The position numbers and the translations under genes are program-made. Shown piece after piece: positions 42,598 to 51,789 of a stretch of DNA of 64,000 bases. The stretch's first letter is position 1. Each line of letters opens with the position of its first letter. Source of the DNA: Butyricimonas sp. Marseille-P3923 (lineage in GTDB: Bacteria; Bacteroidota; Bacteroidia; Bacteroidales; Marinifilaceae); assembly GCF_900184685.1 (NCBI RefSeq), contig NZ_FXXL01000007.1:1116001-1180000 (forward strand). Direction: 5' to 3'. Below the pieces are notes generated by a model. That model was not told the DNA's origin. It worked only from the letters and a program-made list of their open reading frames with translations, and did no database searches.

Positions 42598-43239
42598 TTA
42601 AGATTTACAAACAGAGAAATACATGCACGGGGAATAACGCCGTCCGTCAGCCGCCCCGAAGAAACAGTACAGGTGAACCTCGTTCCATTCCCCTCCCGGG
42701 ATACTCGCAACACCCCGCCCGTCAGCGCGACATCCCGTCACGTCCTCCAGCACCACCGGTTGGTACGGCTCGTTGTCAAAAATAGCTACCACCATCAACC
42801 GGTCTGTCGATTGTGCCGTGACAGTCGAGGTATTATCCAGCCACTCCATCTCCACCTTCCCCGCATCCCCTTTCACCATTCGCATCCCGAACGGCAATTG
42901 TAAACTACCGTCCGCCAGAACCAGACGGGGGTAATCGACGTAATCATTCACCCCGAACACTTTCATGTTCGCGTGCAGAAACCAATGGTAGCCCGAACGC
43001 CGTTCCTCTTCCCGTGCCACGATCGTGTACACCCGTTCCAGCACGCTTCCCTTCGTCGCCCGGTGCATCGTCTGCGCTCCCGGTAACTTGGAGCGTTGCG
43101 CTGTCTGCCCCTCTGTCCGGGGATTCGCTATGGTCTTGGGTGCCTTGCGCGCGTGCGTTTTCTTCCCGACCTTGTAAATCACGTAACCATCAAGTTTACC
43201 TGAAGCACCATCTAAAATAGAGCCGTCCAATGTCGCCAT
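42598..43239 (-). CDS. DUF6266 family protein, copy 1
   Basis: A 213-residue paralogue of the next gene: DGASGKLDGYVIYKVGKKTHARKAPK and TEGQTAQRSKLP occupy the same places as in copy 2. The start at the ATG giving MATLDGS parallels MATFNPT of copy 2; longer in-frame starts exist but would add unrelated residues. Cytosolic, function unknown. An 11-bp tandem repeat lies about 160 bp upstream. Confidence 0.72.
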   Translation of the reverse strand: MATLDGSILDGASGKLDGYVIYKVGKKTHARKAPKTIANPRTEGQTAQRSKLPGAQTMHRATKGSVLERVYTIVAREEERRSGYHWFLHANMKVFGVNDYVDYPRLVLADGSLQLPFGMRMVKGDAGKVEMEWLDNTSTVTAQSTDRLMVVAIFDNEPYQPVVLEDVTGCRADGRGVASIPGGEWNEVHLYCFFGAADGRRYSPCMYFSVCKS

Positions 43240-43648
43240 TCTTTCTTTTATTTCGTTAAACATGCTGCCGTACACCTCAAGTATTCCTGCGATACACGGC
43301 AATTATACTATTATCCTAGTTTAAAATAACAGGTAACAAATATATAACAAATTTTATTCAATTCCTAATAAAATACTATATTTTTATAATTGTAATAGGA
43401 GTTGAATAGGAGTTGAATGGGAGTTGAATGGGAGATGCTATAAAGAAACTATAAATATGAATAATATATAATTTATATCATATAGCTTATTTTAACAGAA
43501 ACTATTTAGGAATCGAGCGTGAAATTTCTCTTTGTTGTGTTTCAAAAAAAAGTTTTGCATCTTAAAAATTTGCACGGGAAAACAAAGATATCACCCGTGT
43601 TTGCAATGAAACTCTCCGGTACAAAAGTCCATAAAACCTATAAAATCA
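43240..43648. other. AT-rich non-coding gap upstream of DUF6266 pair
   Basis: About 410 bp with no gene. It is strongly AT-rich and holds four tandem 11-mers at 43396-43439. The promoter of the DUF6266 pair should lie here but I cannot place it. Confidence 0.5.
43396..43439. repeat. Four tandem 11-mers
   Basis: TAGGAGTTGAA twice, then TGGGAGTTGAA and a degenerate TGGGAGATGCT. They stand out from the AT-rich background. Confidence 0.75.
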
Positions 43649-44671
43649 TCATATTCTTTTCCGAAGATCCCGAATAAACGGGGGAATCAGACAGACTATC
43701 AACTGTGCCCTAGGCCAAGCCAGACATCTTTGGAAACATATCATCGCCAACCCGATAAACATTGCAGCCCCTACAAGTACCTGCAAAGGCAACCACAACA
43801 GCCCCTCCCGGGGAATGATCATCGGAATCAGAGCCACCGCTCCGGCGGGAGCAAAGAACTTTCCAAGGAACTCGAAAAGCGTGAACAGGCAAACAAATAT
43901 CATAAAAGCAACTATAAATTCCGGGATACCGAAATAATAATGCCCGATAAACTGGAATGTCACGCCGAGTATTGCCGCCACAAACAGAACTAATAACACT
44001 TGCACCGGTCTGTCACGAAATCCCGCTTTAGAATTGGCAAATTCCACGTAGGCAACAATCAACGGTGGAAGAATAAAGTAAAGATTCGTCGTGTAAATCG
44101 CTAACCAAGCAACGGCGAGCATGCTGACAAGCAAAAGCGACCAACGTTGCAACCGCTCCCCCCGCCCCCTCTCCGCGGGAACAAACTCTACCATTGTCCT
44201 CAATTCTTTTCTTTCCATCCACCATTGCCCGCAAATCACGATCAAAGACATCACGAGTACCGCCAATGGATACACCCAACTCTCCGTTCCCAACAACACG
44301 GGCAACATACAGGCAGACACCAAAGGGACAAGCGTGGAACGGGTCAAAGTCAACCCGATTGCCGCGCAAGAAAACGCTAAAGCAAGGTTTCCGATCAACG
44401 GCAACGGCGAATAACGCACGATACAAACTCCGGCCGCGGCACCAAGCGTCATTAACACGACAACAAGCAAACGACGCACCTGCCATACCCGCTTATCCAC
44501 GATCCACATACCGATTGTCAGTGCCGCCATTTCCGGAAATATAATTTCCTTCTCTCCCAACCATTCTGCCACACCGATCATCAGCAATATCATCAACATA
44601 GCATAAAAATAACGCTTACGCTGTATAACATCTCCAAACAAAGGTTTTCCGGCAGCACTTCTAATTACCAT
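43649..44671 (-). CDS. Multi-pass membrane protein, HPP/FUSC-like
   Basis: A 340-residue integral membrane protein with about ten hydrophobic segments in two groups separated by a short charged loop (about residues 155-175, ERKELRTMVEF). The repeated layout with VAYVEFANSKAGFRDRP recalls HPP or FUSC-like membrane proteins, but I cannot name the family with confidence. No catalytic motif is visible. It stands alone between repeat-bearing gaps. Confidence 0.65.
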   Translation of the reverse strand: MVIRSAAGKPLFGDVIQRKRYFYAMLMILLMIGVAEWLGEKEIIFPEMAALTIGMWIVDKRVWQVRRLLVVVLMTLGAAAGVCIVRYSPLPLIGNLALAFSCAAIGLTLTRSTLVPLVSACMLPVLLGTESWVYPLAVLVMSLIVICGQWWMERKELRTMVEFVPAERGRGERLQRWSLLLVSMLAVAWLAIYTTNLYFILPPLIVAYVEFANSKAGFRDRPVQVLLVLFVAAILGVTFQFIGHYYFGIPEFIVAFMIFVCLFTLFEFLGKFFAPAGAVALIPMIIPREGLLWLPLQVLVGAAMFIGLAMICFQRCLAWPRAQLIVCLIPPFIRDLRKRI

Positions 44672-44680
44672 GAATGAAAT

Positions 44681-44763
44681 AGTTTATAAAGTTCATAAAG
44701 TTTATAAGGTTTATAAAGTTACCAAACATCCTGAATACAGGTATCGGGACTTTATAAACCTTA
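44681..44763. repeat. Period-9 repeat palindrome between mrp and membrane gene
   Basis: Left arm of tandem GTTTATAAA/GTTCATAAA units (44681-44720), right arm ACTTTATAAACCTTA (44749-44763), inverted around a short spacer. The same elements occur at 48132-48270. Confidence 0.65.
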
Positions 44764-44776
44764 CTCCTCTTATTCT

Positions 44777-45859
44777 TTATCCTTTAGTTACTCTAACCCG
44801 GTGAGCGGTTTCCCCGGTTTCCTCTACCGCCGCCACGACATTGCGGGCTAAATCCCGGAATGCCTCGCCGGTAACCGTGTTCTCGTCCAAGGCGACGGGT
44901 GTACCTGCCTCTCCCCCTTCCATGATACTCTGCACGATAGGAATTTGTCCCAACAGACGCAATCCTTTCTCGTCAGCCAGTTTCTTCGCGCCCTCTTTAC
45001 CGAAAATATAGTATTTATTATCCGGCAATTCGGCAGGAGTAAACCACGACATATTTTCAACCACTCCCAACACGGGAACTTGTATCCCGGGGGATTCGAA
45101 CATATTAATACCTTTTACGGCATCCGCCAGTGCCACTTGCTGCGGGGTACTCACCACGATCGCCCCGCTCAAGGCTACCGTCTGTACCAGCGTCAAGTGA
45201 ATATCGCTCGTTCCCGGGGGAAGGTCTATCAACATGAAGTCCAATTCATCCCAGAAACCACCCTCAACCATCTGTTTCAAGGCATTGGAAGCCATCGGAC
45301 CTCTCCACACGGTAGCGGAATTAGGGTCAACGAAGAAACCGATAGAAAGTAATTTCACCCCGTATTTAACCACGGGATCAATCAACTCTTTCCCGCCGAC
45401 TTCAACCATATAAGGACTGGCATCTTCACAATCGAACATCTTCGGGATGGAAGGACCGAAGATATCCGCGTCCACCAGTCCCACTTTATAACCCAATTTA
45501 GCCAGAGCAACCGCCAGATTGGAAGCGACGGTAGATTTACCGACTCCCCCTTTGCCGGAAGAAACGGCCAAGATATGTTTCACTTTTTCCAACGCTAAAG
45601 GTTTCTCCAAGTCATGCACGAAAACCGTTTCAACCCGTACCCCCGTGTAATTCAATTTTTCCTTCAGCAAAGCCTCGCATTTCTTGCTTACCGCACCCAC
45701 GAACGGGTCGTTCGCTTTCTGGAATACCAGACGGAAGCTCACTTGCCCGTCTTCTACCTTAATATTCTGCACCATATCCAGTGCCACGATACTTTTCGAC
45801 GTTCCGGGGTATTTCACCTCCGCCAACACGTCACGTATCTCTTTTACAAGTTCTTGCAT
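44777..45859 (-). CDS. mrp: Mrp/NBP35-family iron-sulfur carrier ATPase
   Basis: A 360-residue P-loop protein involved in Fe-S cluster transfer. An N-terminal MIP18/DUF59 domain (about residues 1-85) precedes the deviant Walker A SSGKGGVGKST. The NMSW segment near residue 270 is followed by FTPAELPDNKYY, where E. coli Mrp has a CxxC cluster site, so the cysteines are absent here. The rest of the family pattern (LIDLPPGTSDIHLTLVQ) is intact. Confidence 0.92.
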   Translation of the reverse strand: MQELVKEIRDVLAEVKYPGTSKSIVALDMVQNIKVEDGQVSFRLVFQKANDPFVGAVSKKCEALLKEKLNYTGVRVETVFVHDLEKPLALEKVKHILAVSSGKGGVGKSTVASNLAVALAKLGYKVGLVDADIFGPSIPKMFDCEDASPYMVEVGGKELIDPVVKYGVKLLSIGFFVDPNSATVWRGPMASNALKQMVEGGFWDELDFMLIDLPPGTSDIHLTLVQTVALSGAIVVSTPQQVALADAVKGINMFESPGIQVPVLGVVENMSWFTPAELPDNKYYIFGKEGAKKLADEKGLRLLGQIPIVQSIMEGGEAGTPVALDENTVTGEAFRDLARNVVAAVEETGETAHRVRVTKG

Positions 45860-45885
45860 AATATCCAGTATGTTATTGTAAGATT

Positions 45886-46401
45886 TTAAATTTGCATGTT
45901 CATTTTCGCGCTTTCCACGATTTCACGTGCCCGATGATTGTAACAAGCCACGACGACCTGTTCAAAATCGGGATGTGCTATCAGGAAAGTCATTATTTCC
46001 CGAAGTGCTATCCGGGCGGCATCCTCCATCGGGTAACCGTAAACACCCGTGCTAATCAAGGGGAATGCTATCGTTTTCAACCCGTTCTTCGCCGCCAACT
46101 CAAGACTGTTGCGATAACAAGCAGCCAGAAGTTGCGGTTCCCCGTGTTGCCCGTCCGAATAAACCGGTCCCACGGTATGAATCACGTGCCGGGCTTTCAA
46201 ATTATACCCTTTCGTGATTTTCGCCTCCCCGGTCTTGCACCCGCCTAAAGTCCGGCATTCAGCCAGCAACTCTTTTCCCGCCGCCCGATGAATGGCTCCA
46301 TCGACACCTCCACCGCCTAACAACGAAGAATTGGCAGCGTTCACGATAGCGTCCGTGTCTAACACGGTAATATCCGCTTCTATAATTTTCAATCTCTCCA
46401 T
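45886..46401 (-). CDS. Macrodomain O-acetyl-ADP-ribose deacetylase
   Basis: A 171-residue single macrodomain. The ADP-ribose-binding motifs are [20 protein letters not shown] and ISTGVYGYP, as in E. coli YmdB. It hydrolyses O-acetyl-ADP-ribose or removes ADP-ribose from proteins. It is 4 bp from the NUDIX gene upstream, and the pair may act together on ADP-ribose-type nucleotides (inference). Confidence 0.92.
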   Translation of the reverse strand: MERLKIIEADITVLDTDAIVNAANSSLLGGGGVDGAIHRAAGKELLAECRTLGGCKTGEAKITKGYNLKARHVIHTVGPVYSDGQHGEPQLLAACYRNSLELAAKNGLKTIAFPLISTGVYGYPMEDAARIALREIMTFLIAHPDFEQVVVACYNHRAREIVESAKMNMQI

Positions 46402-46405
46402 AGGA

Positions 46406-46942
46406 TTATATTTTATCAGGAATCAACGTTTGTACCCGTTTCAAATCGAACGCGGCGAAACGCTTGTCCGGTTGTTCAAAACCACTTAATTGCAAATAAA
46501 CTTTCACTTTCAATTGTTGCAGCGCTTTCCGGAACATATCCTCGTGATCAAAAGCCAAAGAAGGCATCTCGAGGATATCATACCAGCGGGCATCCGCCGC
46601 GTCATCCTGTCCCGAAACTTTCATACCGCGGGGATCCACCAAAGCGTAAAAAGCGACCGTGATCGTTCTTCCCCGGGGATCCCTGTCTATCGCCGAAAAA
46701 GCATGGAACTGATCCGCGAAAACATCTTTCATCCCAGTTTCCTCTTTCAGTTCGCGGGCAGCACACTCTTCAACCGTTTCGTCCATGTTCAGGAAGCCTC
46801 CCGGGAAAGCCCACCTTCCCTTGAACGGTTCGCCTCCCCGTTCGATAAGCAACACCTGCAACTTTTGCCCGTCAAAACCGAAAATAACGCAATCGGTGGT
46901 CACCGCCGGACGAGGATATTGATAACAATATTTTTCTTCCAT
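46406..46942 (-). CDS. NUDIX hydrolase
   Basis: A 178-residue pyrophosphohydrolase. The Nudix box [23 protein letters not shown] is complete. The [17 protein letters not shown] opening and a C-terminal winged-helix-like tail match the ADP-ribose-pyrophosphatase or NrtR-like group. The start giving MEEKYCY is chosen; an ATG four codons upstream directly abuts the stop of the metallopeptidase gene and is also possible. It is followed by the macrodomain gene at 4 bp. Confidence 0.9.
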   Translation of the reverse strand: MEEKYCYQYPRPAVTTDCVIFGFDGQKLQVLLIERGGEPFKGRWAFPGGFLNMDETVEECAARELKEETGMKDVFADQFHAFSAIDRDPRGRTITVAFYALVDPRGMKVSGQDDAADARWYDILEMPSLAFDHEDMFRKALQQLKVKVYLQLSGFEQPDKRFAAFDLKRVQTLIPDKI

Positions 46943-46954
46943 AATCAAATTCAT

Positions 46955-47668
46955 TTATACCCGTGTATTATACTCCCTCAACCGCCCGCGAAGTTTCATG
47001 CAATCGGGACAAACTTTCTTCATTAACGCCCAAAAGTCGGCGGAATGATTCTTCTCCACCGTGTGGCAAAGCTCGTGCAGAATGACATAATCGATAATCT
47101 CGTCGGGTAACTTCATGAGTTTCACGTTCAGACTGATGTTATCCTCGGCAGAACAGCTTCCCCAGTTCGATATATTGTTCCGGAAAGATAAATCCCTGTA
47201 CCGGAAACCGAAGCGCTCCGCCAATTCCTTCACCCTGCCCGGCAAATATCGTTTGCTTTCCATGCGGTATACCTCCACGAGGAAACTCTCCACGTAAGGG
47301 GCTATTTTCGCGTAATCGGTATCGCGGGGAATATACAACCGAATTTCCGTGCCTTCTATCTTGTAGCGGGGACGCGGCTCGTCACAAGCGAGTACCTTCA
47401 AAACGTGGAATTTAGTCTTCACCTCGGAATCCATTCCCAGTCCCACCCCCGTGTCTTTCTCGTAAGTTTTGATCTTCGCGAGATTGGTCTTGATCCATTC
47501 CTGTTGCGAAAAGACAAATTCTTCCACTTTCCGCCCGCTCACCCCGTAAGGAACATTCACCCACACGCCTCTGCCTGGTGCCATACGCACCGAGAGGAAA
47601 CGGATATTCATACCCCGCCTCACTTTCACTTTCGCTATTCCCGGTAAAATAATCTCGTCCTGCATCAT
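46955..47668 (-). CDS. YgjP-like (DUF45) M48-type metallopeptidase
   Basis: A 237-residue zinc metallopeptidase-like protein. The motif VILHELCHTVEKNHSADFW supplies HExxH and a downstream His. The N-terminal part (KVRRGMNIRFLSVRMAPGRGVW) and RFRDLSFRNNISNWGSCS match DUF45/YgjP. Its stop codon abuts the NUDIX gene. The substrate is unknown. Confidence 0.88.
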   Translation of the reverse strand: MMQDEIILPGIAKVKVRRGMNIRFLSVRMAPGRGVWVNVPYGVSGRKVEEFVFSQQEWIKTNLAKIKTYEKDTGVGLGMDSEVKTKFHVLKVLACDEPRPRYKIEGTEIRLYIPRDTDYAKIAPYVESFLVEVYRMESKRYLPGRVKELAERFGFRYRDLSFRNNISNWGSCSAEDNISLNVKLMKLPDEIIDYVILHELCHTVEKNHSADFWALMKKVCPDCMKLRGRLREYNTRV

Positions 47669-47673
47669 TTAAA

Positions 47674-47700
47674 AAAAGAGGCCGTTTAAAAGCCTCTTTT
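47674..47700 (-). terminator. Terminator after the small protein gene
   Basis: A 9-bp stem (AAAAGAGGC / GCCTCTTTT) with a 9-base loop. It lies 34 bp past the stop of the 96-residue protein gene. Confidence 0.65.
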
Positions 47701-47734
47701 CAGTCCTTAAAGTCTATAAGGTCTTCCCGATTAG

Positions 47735-48025
47735 TTAAGCATTCTTCTTGATAAGCTCGCTCAAACGAGTAAATTCACCATCTATCGTTTTCAACAAATC
47801 GATAGAAATCCCTTTATAGTATGCTTTCGCTTCTTTCTTGTCGTTAAAAGACTTACGACCGGAAATCTTGCTTCTCACTTCATTTCTATATTCAACCATG
47901 TCCTTCACGATATTGACAACCTCAGGGTCATTCTTCTCCGTGGTAGAATTGTAGTTCATACAATCAGCGATTACCGCGAAAGTCAAGTAATCAACATCTT
48001 TCTTCAATCTTCTTATACTTGCCAT
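47735..48025 (-). CDS. Small conserved Bacteroidales protein, unknown function
   Basis: I do not recognise a named family. It is a 96-residue, Lys-rich, helical, cytosolic protein (MASIRRLKKDVDYLTFAV..., then DKKEAKAYYKGISIDLLK). A bare start and a clear terminator downstream argue that it is a real gene. It is flanked by the metallopeptidase and aroC. Confidence 0.6.
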   Translation of the reverse strand: MASIRRLKKDVDYLTFAVIADCMNYNSTTEKNDPEVVNIVKDMVEYRNEVRSKISGRKSFNDKKEAKAYYKGISIDLLKTIDGEFTRLSELIKKNA

Positions 48026-48131
48026 AACAAATGATATTTAATTTCTACAAAAGTAATAAAGATTATATCCAAATCAAACAAACGGACGACTAAAAATTAC
48101 GTGGCAAAAGCGTCAAAATGCTTTTGCCACG

Positions 48132-48270
48132 GTTTATAAAGTTCATAAAGTTTATAAAGTAACGGGTGTCCTTCGGACAATATTTATCGGCAGCTTTGCT
48201 GCCGTAGACCAAGCGCCCGCAGGGTCTATAAACCTTATGAACTTTATAAACTTTATGAACCTTATGAACT
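48132..48270. repeat. Large period-9 repeat palindrome downstream of aroC
   Basis: Left arm (48132-48160) of GTTTATAAA/GTTCATAAA units, right arm (48224-48270) of the inverse ACTTTATAA/ACCTTATGA units. Inside lies a GC-rich core with two smaller hairpins (GTCCTTCGGAC and GGCAGCTTTGCTGCC). Confidence 0.75.
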
Positions 48271-48272
48271 GA

Positions 48273-49340
48273 CTAAAACCGCCCCGCCTCCAGCAACATA
48301 TCCAGTACCACCATAGCCGCCATGGATTCGACCACCGGAACCGCACGAGGCACAACGCAAGGATCATGCCGCCCGTGAGCGGAAAACCGGATTTCCTCGC
48401 CCGAACGGTTCACGGTTTGCTGTTCCTTCCCGATCGTCGCTACTGGTTTGAAAGCTACCCGGAAATAGACGTCCGCCCCGCTGGTGATACCGCCTAATAT
48501 TCCCCCGGCATGATTGGTCAGCGGTTTAATCTGCCCGTTCTCGGTCACGAACACGTCATTATGCTCGCTTCCCCGCATCGCGGCGGCATGAAAACCTTCC
48601 CCGTACTCGAATCCTTTAGCGGCATTTATTCCCATCATGTAATACCCCAGACGAGCTTGAAAACGATCAAACACGGGTTCACCGACTCCCGCCGGAAGTC
48701 CCCGGATCACGCAACTCACCACGCCCCCGACGCTATCCCCGTCCGCCTTCACTTCCCGTATTAAAGTTTCCATCTCCCGGGCAATCCGCTCGTCGGGGCA
48801 ACGTACCACGCTCTCGTCTATCCGGTTCAGTTCCAATTCCGTGTACGGTTTATTCACTTCCACGCTACCGATTCGAGAGGTGTAAGCCTGAATCGAAATA
48901 CCGCGAGTCCGCAGTACCTGTTTCGCTATGGCACCAGCCACGACACGAGCCACGTGTTCACGGGCAGAAGAACGTCCTCCTCCCCGGTAATCCCGAATCC
49001 CGTATTTTGCCTCCACGGTATAGTCCGCGTGAGAAGGGCGATACACCTCTTTCAGCGCCTCGTAATCCCGGCTTCTTTGGTCTTGATTGCGCACGATAAA
49101 CCCTATCGGCATCCCCGTGCTCTTGCCCTCGAATATGCCGGAGAGAAACTCTACACGGTCCTGCTCCGCCCGTGCCGTTGTCAAATCCGATTGTCCGGGT
49201 CTGCGCCTGTCCAGTTCTCGCTGCACTTCCTCCGGCGACAGGATATACCCTGCCGGACAACCGTCAACGATACCTCCCATCGCCTCCCCGTGCGATTCCC
49301 CGAATGATGTCAGCGTGTATAACTTCCCGATCGTGTTCAT
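48273..49340 (-). CDS. aroC: Chorismate synthase
   Basis: A 355-residue shikimate-pathway enzyme that makes chorismate from EPSP using reduced flavin. Signature segments are GESHGEAMGGIVDGCPAG, RPSHADYTVEAKYG and GGRSSARE. The ATG giving MNTIGKLY is taken. Length matches the family. Confidence 0.96.
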   Translation of the reverse strand: MNTIGKLYTLTSFGESHGEAMGGIVDGCPAGYILSPEEVQRELDRRRPGQSDLTTARAEQDRVEFLSGIFEGKSTGMPIGFIVRNQDQRSRDYEALKEVYRPSHADYTVEAKYGIRDYRGGGRSSAREHVARVVAGAIAKQVLRTRGISIQAYTSRIGSVEVNKPYTELELNRIDESVVRCPDERIAREMETLIREVKADGDSVGGVVSCVIRGLPAGVGEPVFDRFQARLGYYMMGINAAKGFEYGEGFHAAAMRGSEHNDVFVTENGQIKPLTNHAGGILGGITSGADVYFRVAFKPVATIGKEQQTVNRSGEEIRFSAHGRHDPCVVPRAVPVVESMAAMVVLDMLLEAGRF

Positions 49341-49343
49341 TGA

Positions 49344-49506
49344 ATGCAATTGAAAATTGAAAATTGAAAATTGAAAATGAACGAATCACTGTCAATAATA
49401 CAATCTCCAAGGGTTAATAAGGGAATCAAATGTATGAAAAAAAATGGAAAATCAAGATCACGTGAATCTTAATTTTCCATTTTCAATTTTCCATTTTCAA
49501 TTGCAT
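49344..49506. repeat. Period-7 palindrome between slyD and aroC
   Basis: Outer arms ATGCAATTGAAAAT (49344-49357) and ATTTTCAATTGCAT (49493-49506) are perfectly inverted, followed inward by ATTGAAA and TTTTCCA-type runs. The right arm touches the slyD stop and the left lies 4 bp from the aroC start. Confidence 0.75.
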
Positions 49507-50051
49507 CAGTGGCAGCAACCGTCACTGCAACCTGAACCGCATCCGCCGTCGTCAGAGCCACAACCGTGACACCCGCCGCATTTGTGTGAATGCAAGGCTT
49601 CCAGTTCCTCGTCGGTCGCATCTCTTACCGCTAATACTTTACCCTTGAAATATAAATCTTTACCTGCCATCGGGTGGTTGAAGTCCATTTTCACGAAATC
49701 ATCGCCCACCTCGGCAATCGTACCGTTCAAGTGACGTCCCAGACTATCCTGCATCGGTAACGTGTTACCGGGTTGCAATTCGTCAGCCTCTACCTCGGCA
49801 AATATATCTTTAGGCAATTCTACAATCATGTCCTCGTTTACCTCCCCGTACCCGTTAGCCGCCGGAATCTTGAAATCAAAAGAATTTCCGGTATTCAAGT
49901 TCAACAGGTTCATCTCGAAATATTCGAGAGTCTGTCCTTGTCCGCAAATAAATTCCAACGGAGTACTTGCATCCGCGATCTCGATTGGTTCTGCATCCGC
50001 TGCCGTTCTCAACTCATAGCTCACGGTCACATGCTTATTTTTTGTTATCAT
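49506..50051 (-). CDS. slyD: FKBP-type peptidyl-prolyl isomerase SlyD
   Basis: A 181-residue FKBP-type proline isomerase with an IF insert. The core has the PLEFICGQGQ segment and FDFKIPAANGYGE. The C-terminal 28 residues are almost only Cys, Gly, His and Asp (HSHKCGGCHGCGSDDGG), a metal-binding tail comparable to E. coli SlyD, which binds nickel. Cytosolic; linked to nickel-enzyme maturation and folding. Confidence 0.9.
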   Translation of the reverse strand: MITKNKHVTVSYELRTAADAEPIEIADASTPLEFICGQGQTLEYFEMNLLNLNTGNSFDFKIPAANGYGEVNEDMIVELPKDIFAEVEADELQPGNTLPMQDSLGRHLNGTIAEVGDDFVKMDFNHPMAGKDLYFKGKVLAVRDATDEELEALHSHKCGGCHGCGSDDGGCGSGCSDGCCH

Positions 50052-50126
50052 TTCTCAGTTATTTAATTATTCAAGTTGCAAAGATACAATTAAAAGCCGA
50101 AAGCGGAAAGTTAAAAAACAGGTAAA

Positions 50127-50160
50127 AAAATATCGGGATGTCAAGACACCCCGATATTTT
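50127..50160. terminator. Terminator of the OmpA-like gene
   Basis: An 11-bp perfect stem (AAAATATCGGG / CCCGATATTTT) with a 12-base loop, between the ompA-like stop and slyD. Confidence 0.75.
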
Positions 50161-50184
50161 TGCCCGTTTTTACCCGATACCCTA

Positions 50185-51357
50185 CTAATCCACTATTACA
50201 ACTCGGTTCATTGCTTTGTCCGAGAAATCGCTGACTCCGCCTTTGCCGACAACCTGAAGTTGGTTTGCATTCACTCCAAATTTCTTGACGAGAATATCGG
50301 CAACGTTACGAGCCCGTTTTTCACTCAATGCCTGATTGAATGCAGCCGAACCCGTGGCTTTATCCGCGTAACCGAATACTTTGTATTTCTTGTCCGGAGA
50401 TTTCTTGATGATCTCGGCGTAAGATTTCAAATTCTCCATTTGACGTTTGTCGATATTTGCTTTATTGATAGCAAAGAATACATACAAAGCGGGGGCTTCC
50501 ACCTCTTGTTTTACCACGGGGGTCTGTTCTTTCCGGCGAGCTTGTGCCAATTCATCCTCCAATTGTCCTATTCTACTGATAGCATCAGCCAAACGAGATT
50601 CAGCCGCGGTCAACATCGCGGGAGAAACACCCGTGTTAACGATTTCCTTTCTTTCTTTTCTGAAGAAACGATCCTTGAATTTATAAGTAAACCCGACGGT
50701 CACACTCACGAATCCCTCAGCCCGATGATTATCCACCTGACCATCAAACTCCTGCGGCACCAGATGCCCGTTGATATCCAAGTTAAAATCGAAAGCATCC
50801 GAAATACGGAATTTATTATTAATGCCACTCACGAACATAAATTTGGTACTACCGCCTCCCGTGTAAGCGTGCGCCATACCAAAACCGGCCAAAAATACAG
50901 TTTCATAAAAACGATCCGTACGATAACCGCCTATCCAGTTGGCTAAATTCACCATACCGTCAACATGTATGTTAAATTGATCCCATTCCTGTTTGTACAA
51001 CCCGCGATTATCCGGCGCACCTTTGGCATAAATATTATTGGGATCATCCGTTAATCCCTTTAAAGTAAATCCCCCGGCTTGCAATCTCACACCGAAAGTT
51101 GGCATGAACCATTTCCCCACGGCTATATTAAACGCCGGAGTGATACGTCTTCCAAAACGGCTATGGTGATCACGTTCCCCAAAGTAAACCTGTCCCCCGG
51201 CACCTGCCGAAATAAACCAATTATCCCAGAAGCGATTAGTAACGAATCCTCGCCATGAACCGGCTTCTTCTTCTACTATAACAGTCTCTTTCACTTGTTG
51301 TGCTGAAGCGATTAAAGGCAAAACCACTACCAGCAGCATAAAAAATGTCTTTTTCAT
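50185..51357 (-). CDS. OmpA family outer membrane protein
   Basis: A 390-residue protein with signal peptide (residues 1-19, ending ASA), an N-terminal beta-barrel of about 250 residues (PAFNIAVGKWFMPTFGVRL, FKDRFFR at the end), a coiled linker rich in Arg and Glu, and a C-terminal OmpA peptidoglycan-binding domain (KVFGYADKATGSAAFNQALSEKRARNVADILV). It anchors the outer membrane to the cell wall and may be a major surface protein. Confidence 0.93.
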   Translation of the reverse strand: MKKTFFMLLVVVLPLIASAQQVKETVIVEEEAGSWRGFVTNRFWDNWFISAGAGGQVYFGERDHHSRFGRRITPAFNIAVGKWFMPTFGVRLQAGGFTLKGLTDDPNNIYAKGAPDNRGLYKQEWDQFNIHVDGMVNLANWIGGYRTDRFYETVFLAGFGMAHAYTGGGSTKFMFVSGINNKFRISDAFDFNLDINGHLVPQEFDGQVDNHRAEGFVSVTVGFTYKFKDRFFRKERKEIVNTGVSPAMLTAAESRLADAISRIGQLEDELAQARRKEQTPVVKQEVEAPALYVFFAINKANIDKRQMENLKSYAEIIKKSPDKKYKVFGYADKATGSAAFNQALSEKRARNVADILVKKFGVNANQLQVVGKGGVSDFSDKAMNRVVIVD

Positions 51358-51634
51358 ACTCTCTACATTATTTATAATTTTGTCGATTATTTGCTAATAT
51401 ATAGCTTGTTTATCATACCTCAAAATACGGTAACTCCTGTAAAAACGTTACACAAAACACAAACAAAAATTGTGTTAAAGTATATTTTAACATATTCATG
51501 CCCTTTACCTCCTAAAGCCAAAAACAAAAATAAACAATCCAACAACTTATTAATCATATAATAACACTTGATATTTCCTCTCTATTTCCGAAAACTTCAC
51601 GAGTCACACGATCTTCATTTTTTTGCTACTCACC
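51358..51634. other. Non-coding gap between ompA-like gene and tRNA-Asp
   Basis: An AT-rich stretch with no gene. It should hold the promoter of the OmpA-like gene, but no clean TTTG-N20-TAnnTTTG is visible on the minus strand. Confidence 0.4.
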
Positions 51635-51666
51635 ATTGCAGAATTCAAAAACATGCATTATATTTG
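51635..51666 (+). promoter_or_regulatory. Promoter of tRNA-Asp
   Basis: TTG at 51635, a 21-bp gap, then TATATTTG at 51659-51666, a good fit to the TTTG-N19/21-TAnnTTTG pattern, 48 bp before the tRNA. Confidence 0.55.
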
Positions 51667-51714
51667 CAACCGCAAAAGAAAATAACAGAGGTTGTTTTCA
51701 TGCGTTCAAAATTA

Positions 51715-51788
51715 GGTCTGGTAGTTCAGCTGGTTAGAATACATGCCTGTCACGCATGGGGTCGCGGGTTCGAGTCCCGTCCAGACCG
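51715..51788 (+). tRNA. tRNA-Asp(GTC)
   Basis: A 74-nt cloverleaf. The acceptor stem is GGTCTGG/CCAGACC with discriminator G; the anticodon stem CATGC/GCATG closes the loop CTGTCAC, giving anticodon GTC for aspartate. The T arm GCGGGTTCGAGTCCCGT is standard. CCA is not encoded. Confidence 0.97.
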
Positions 51789-51789
51789 C

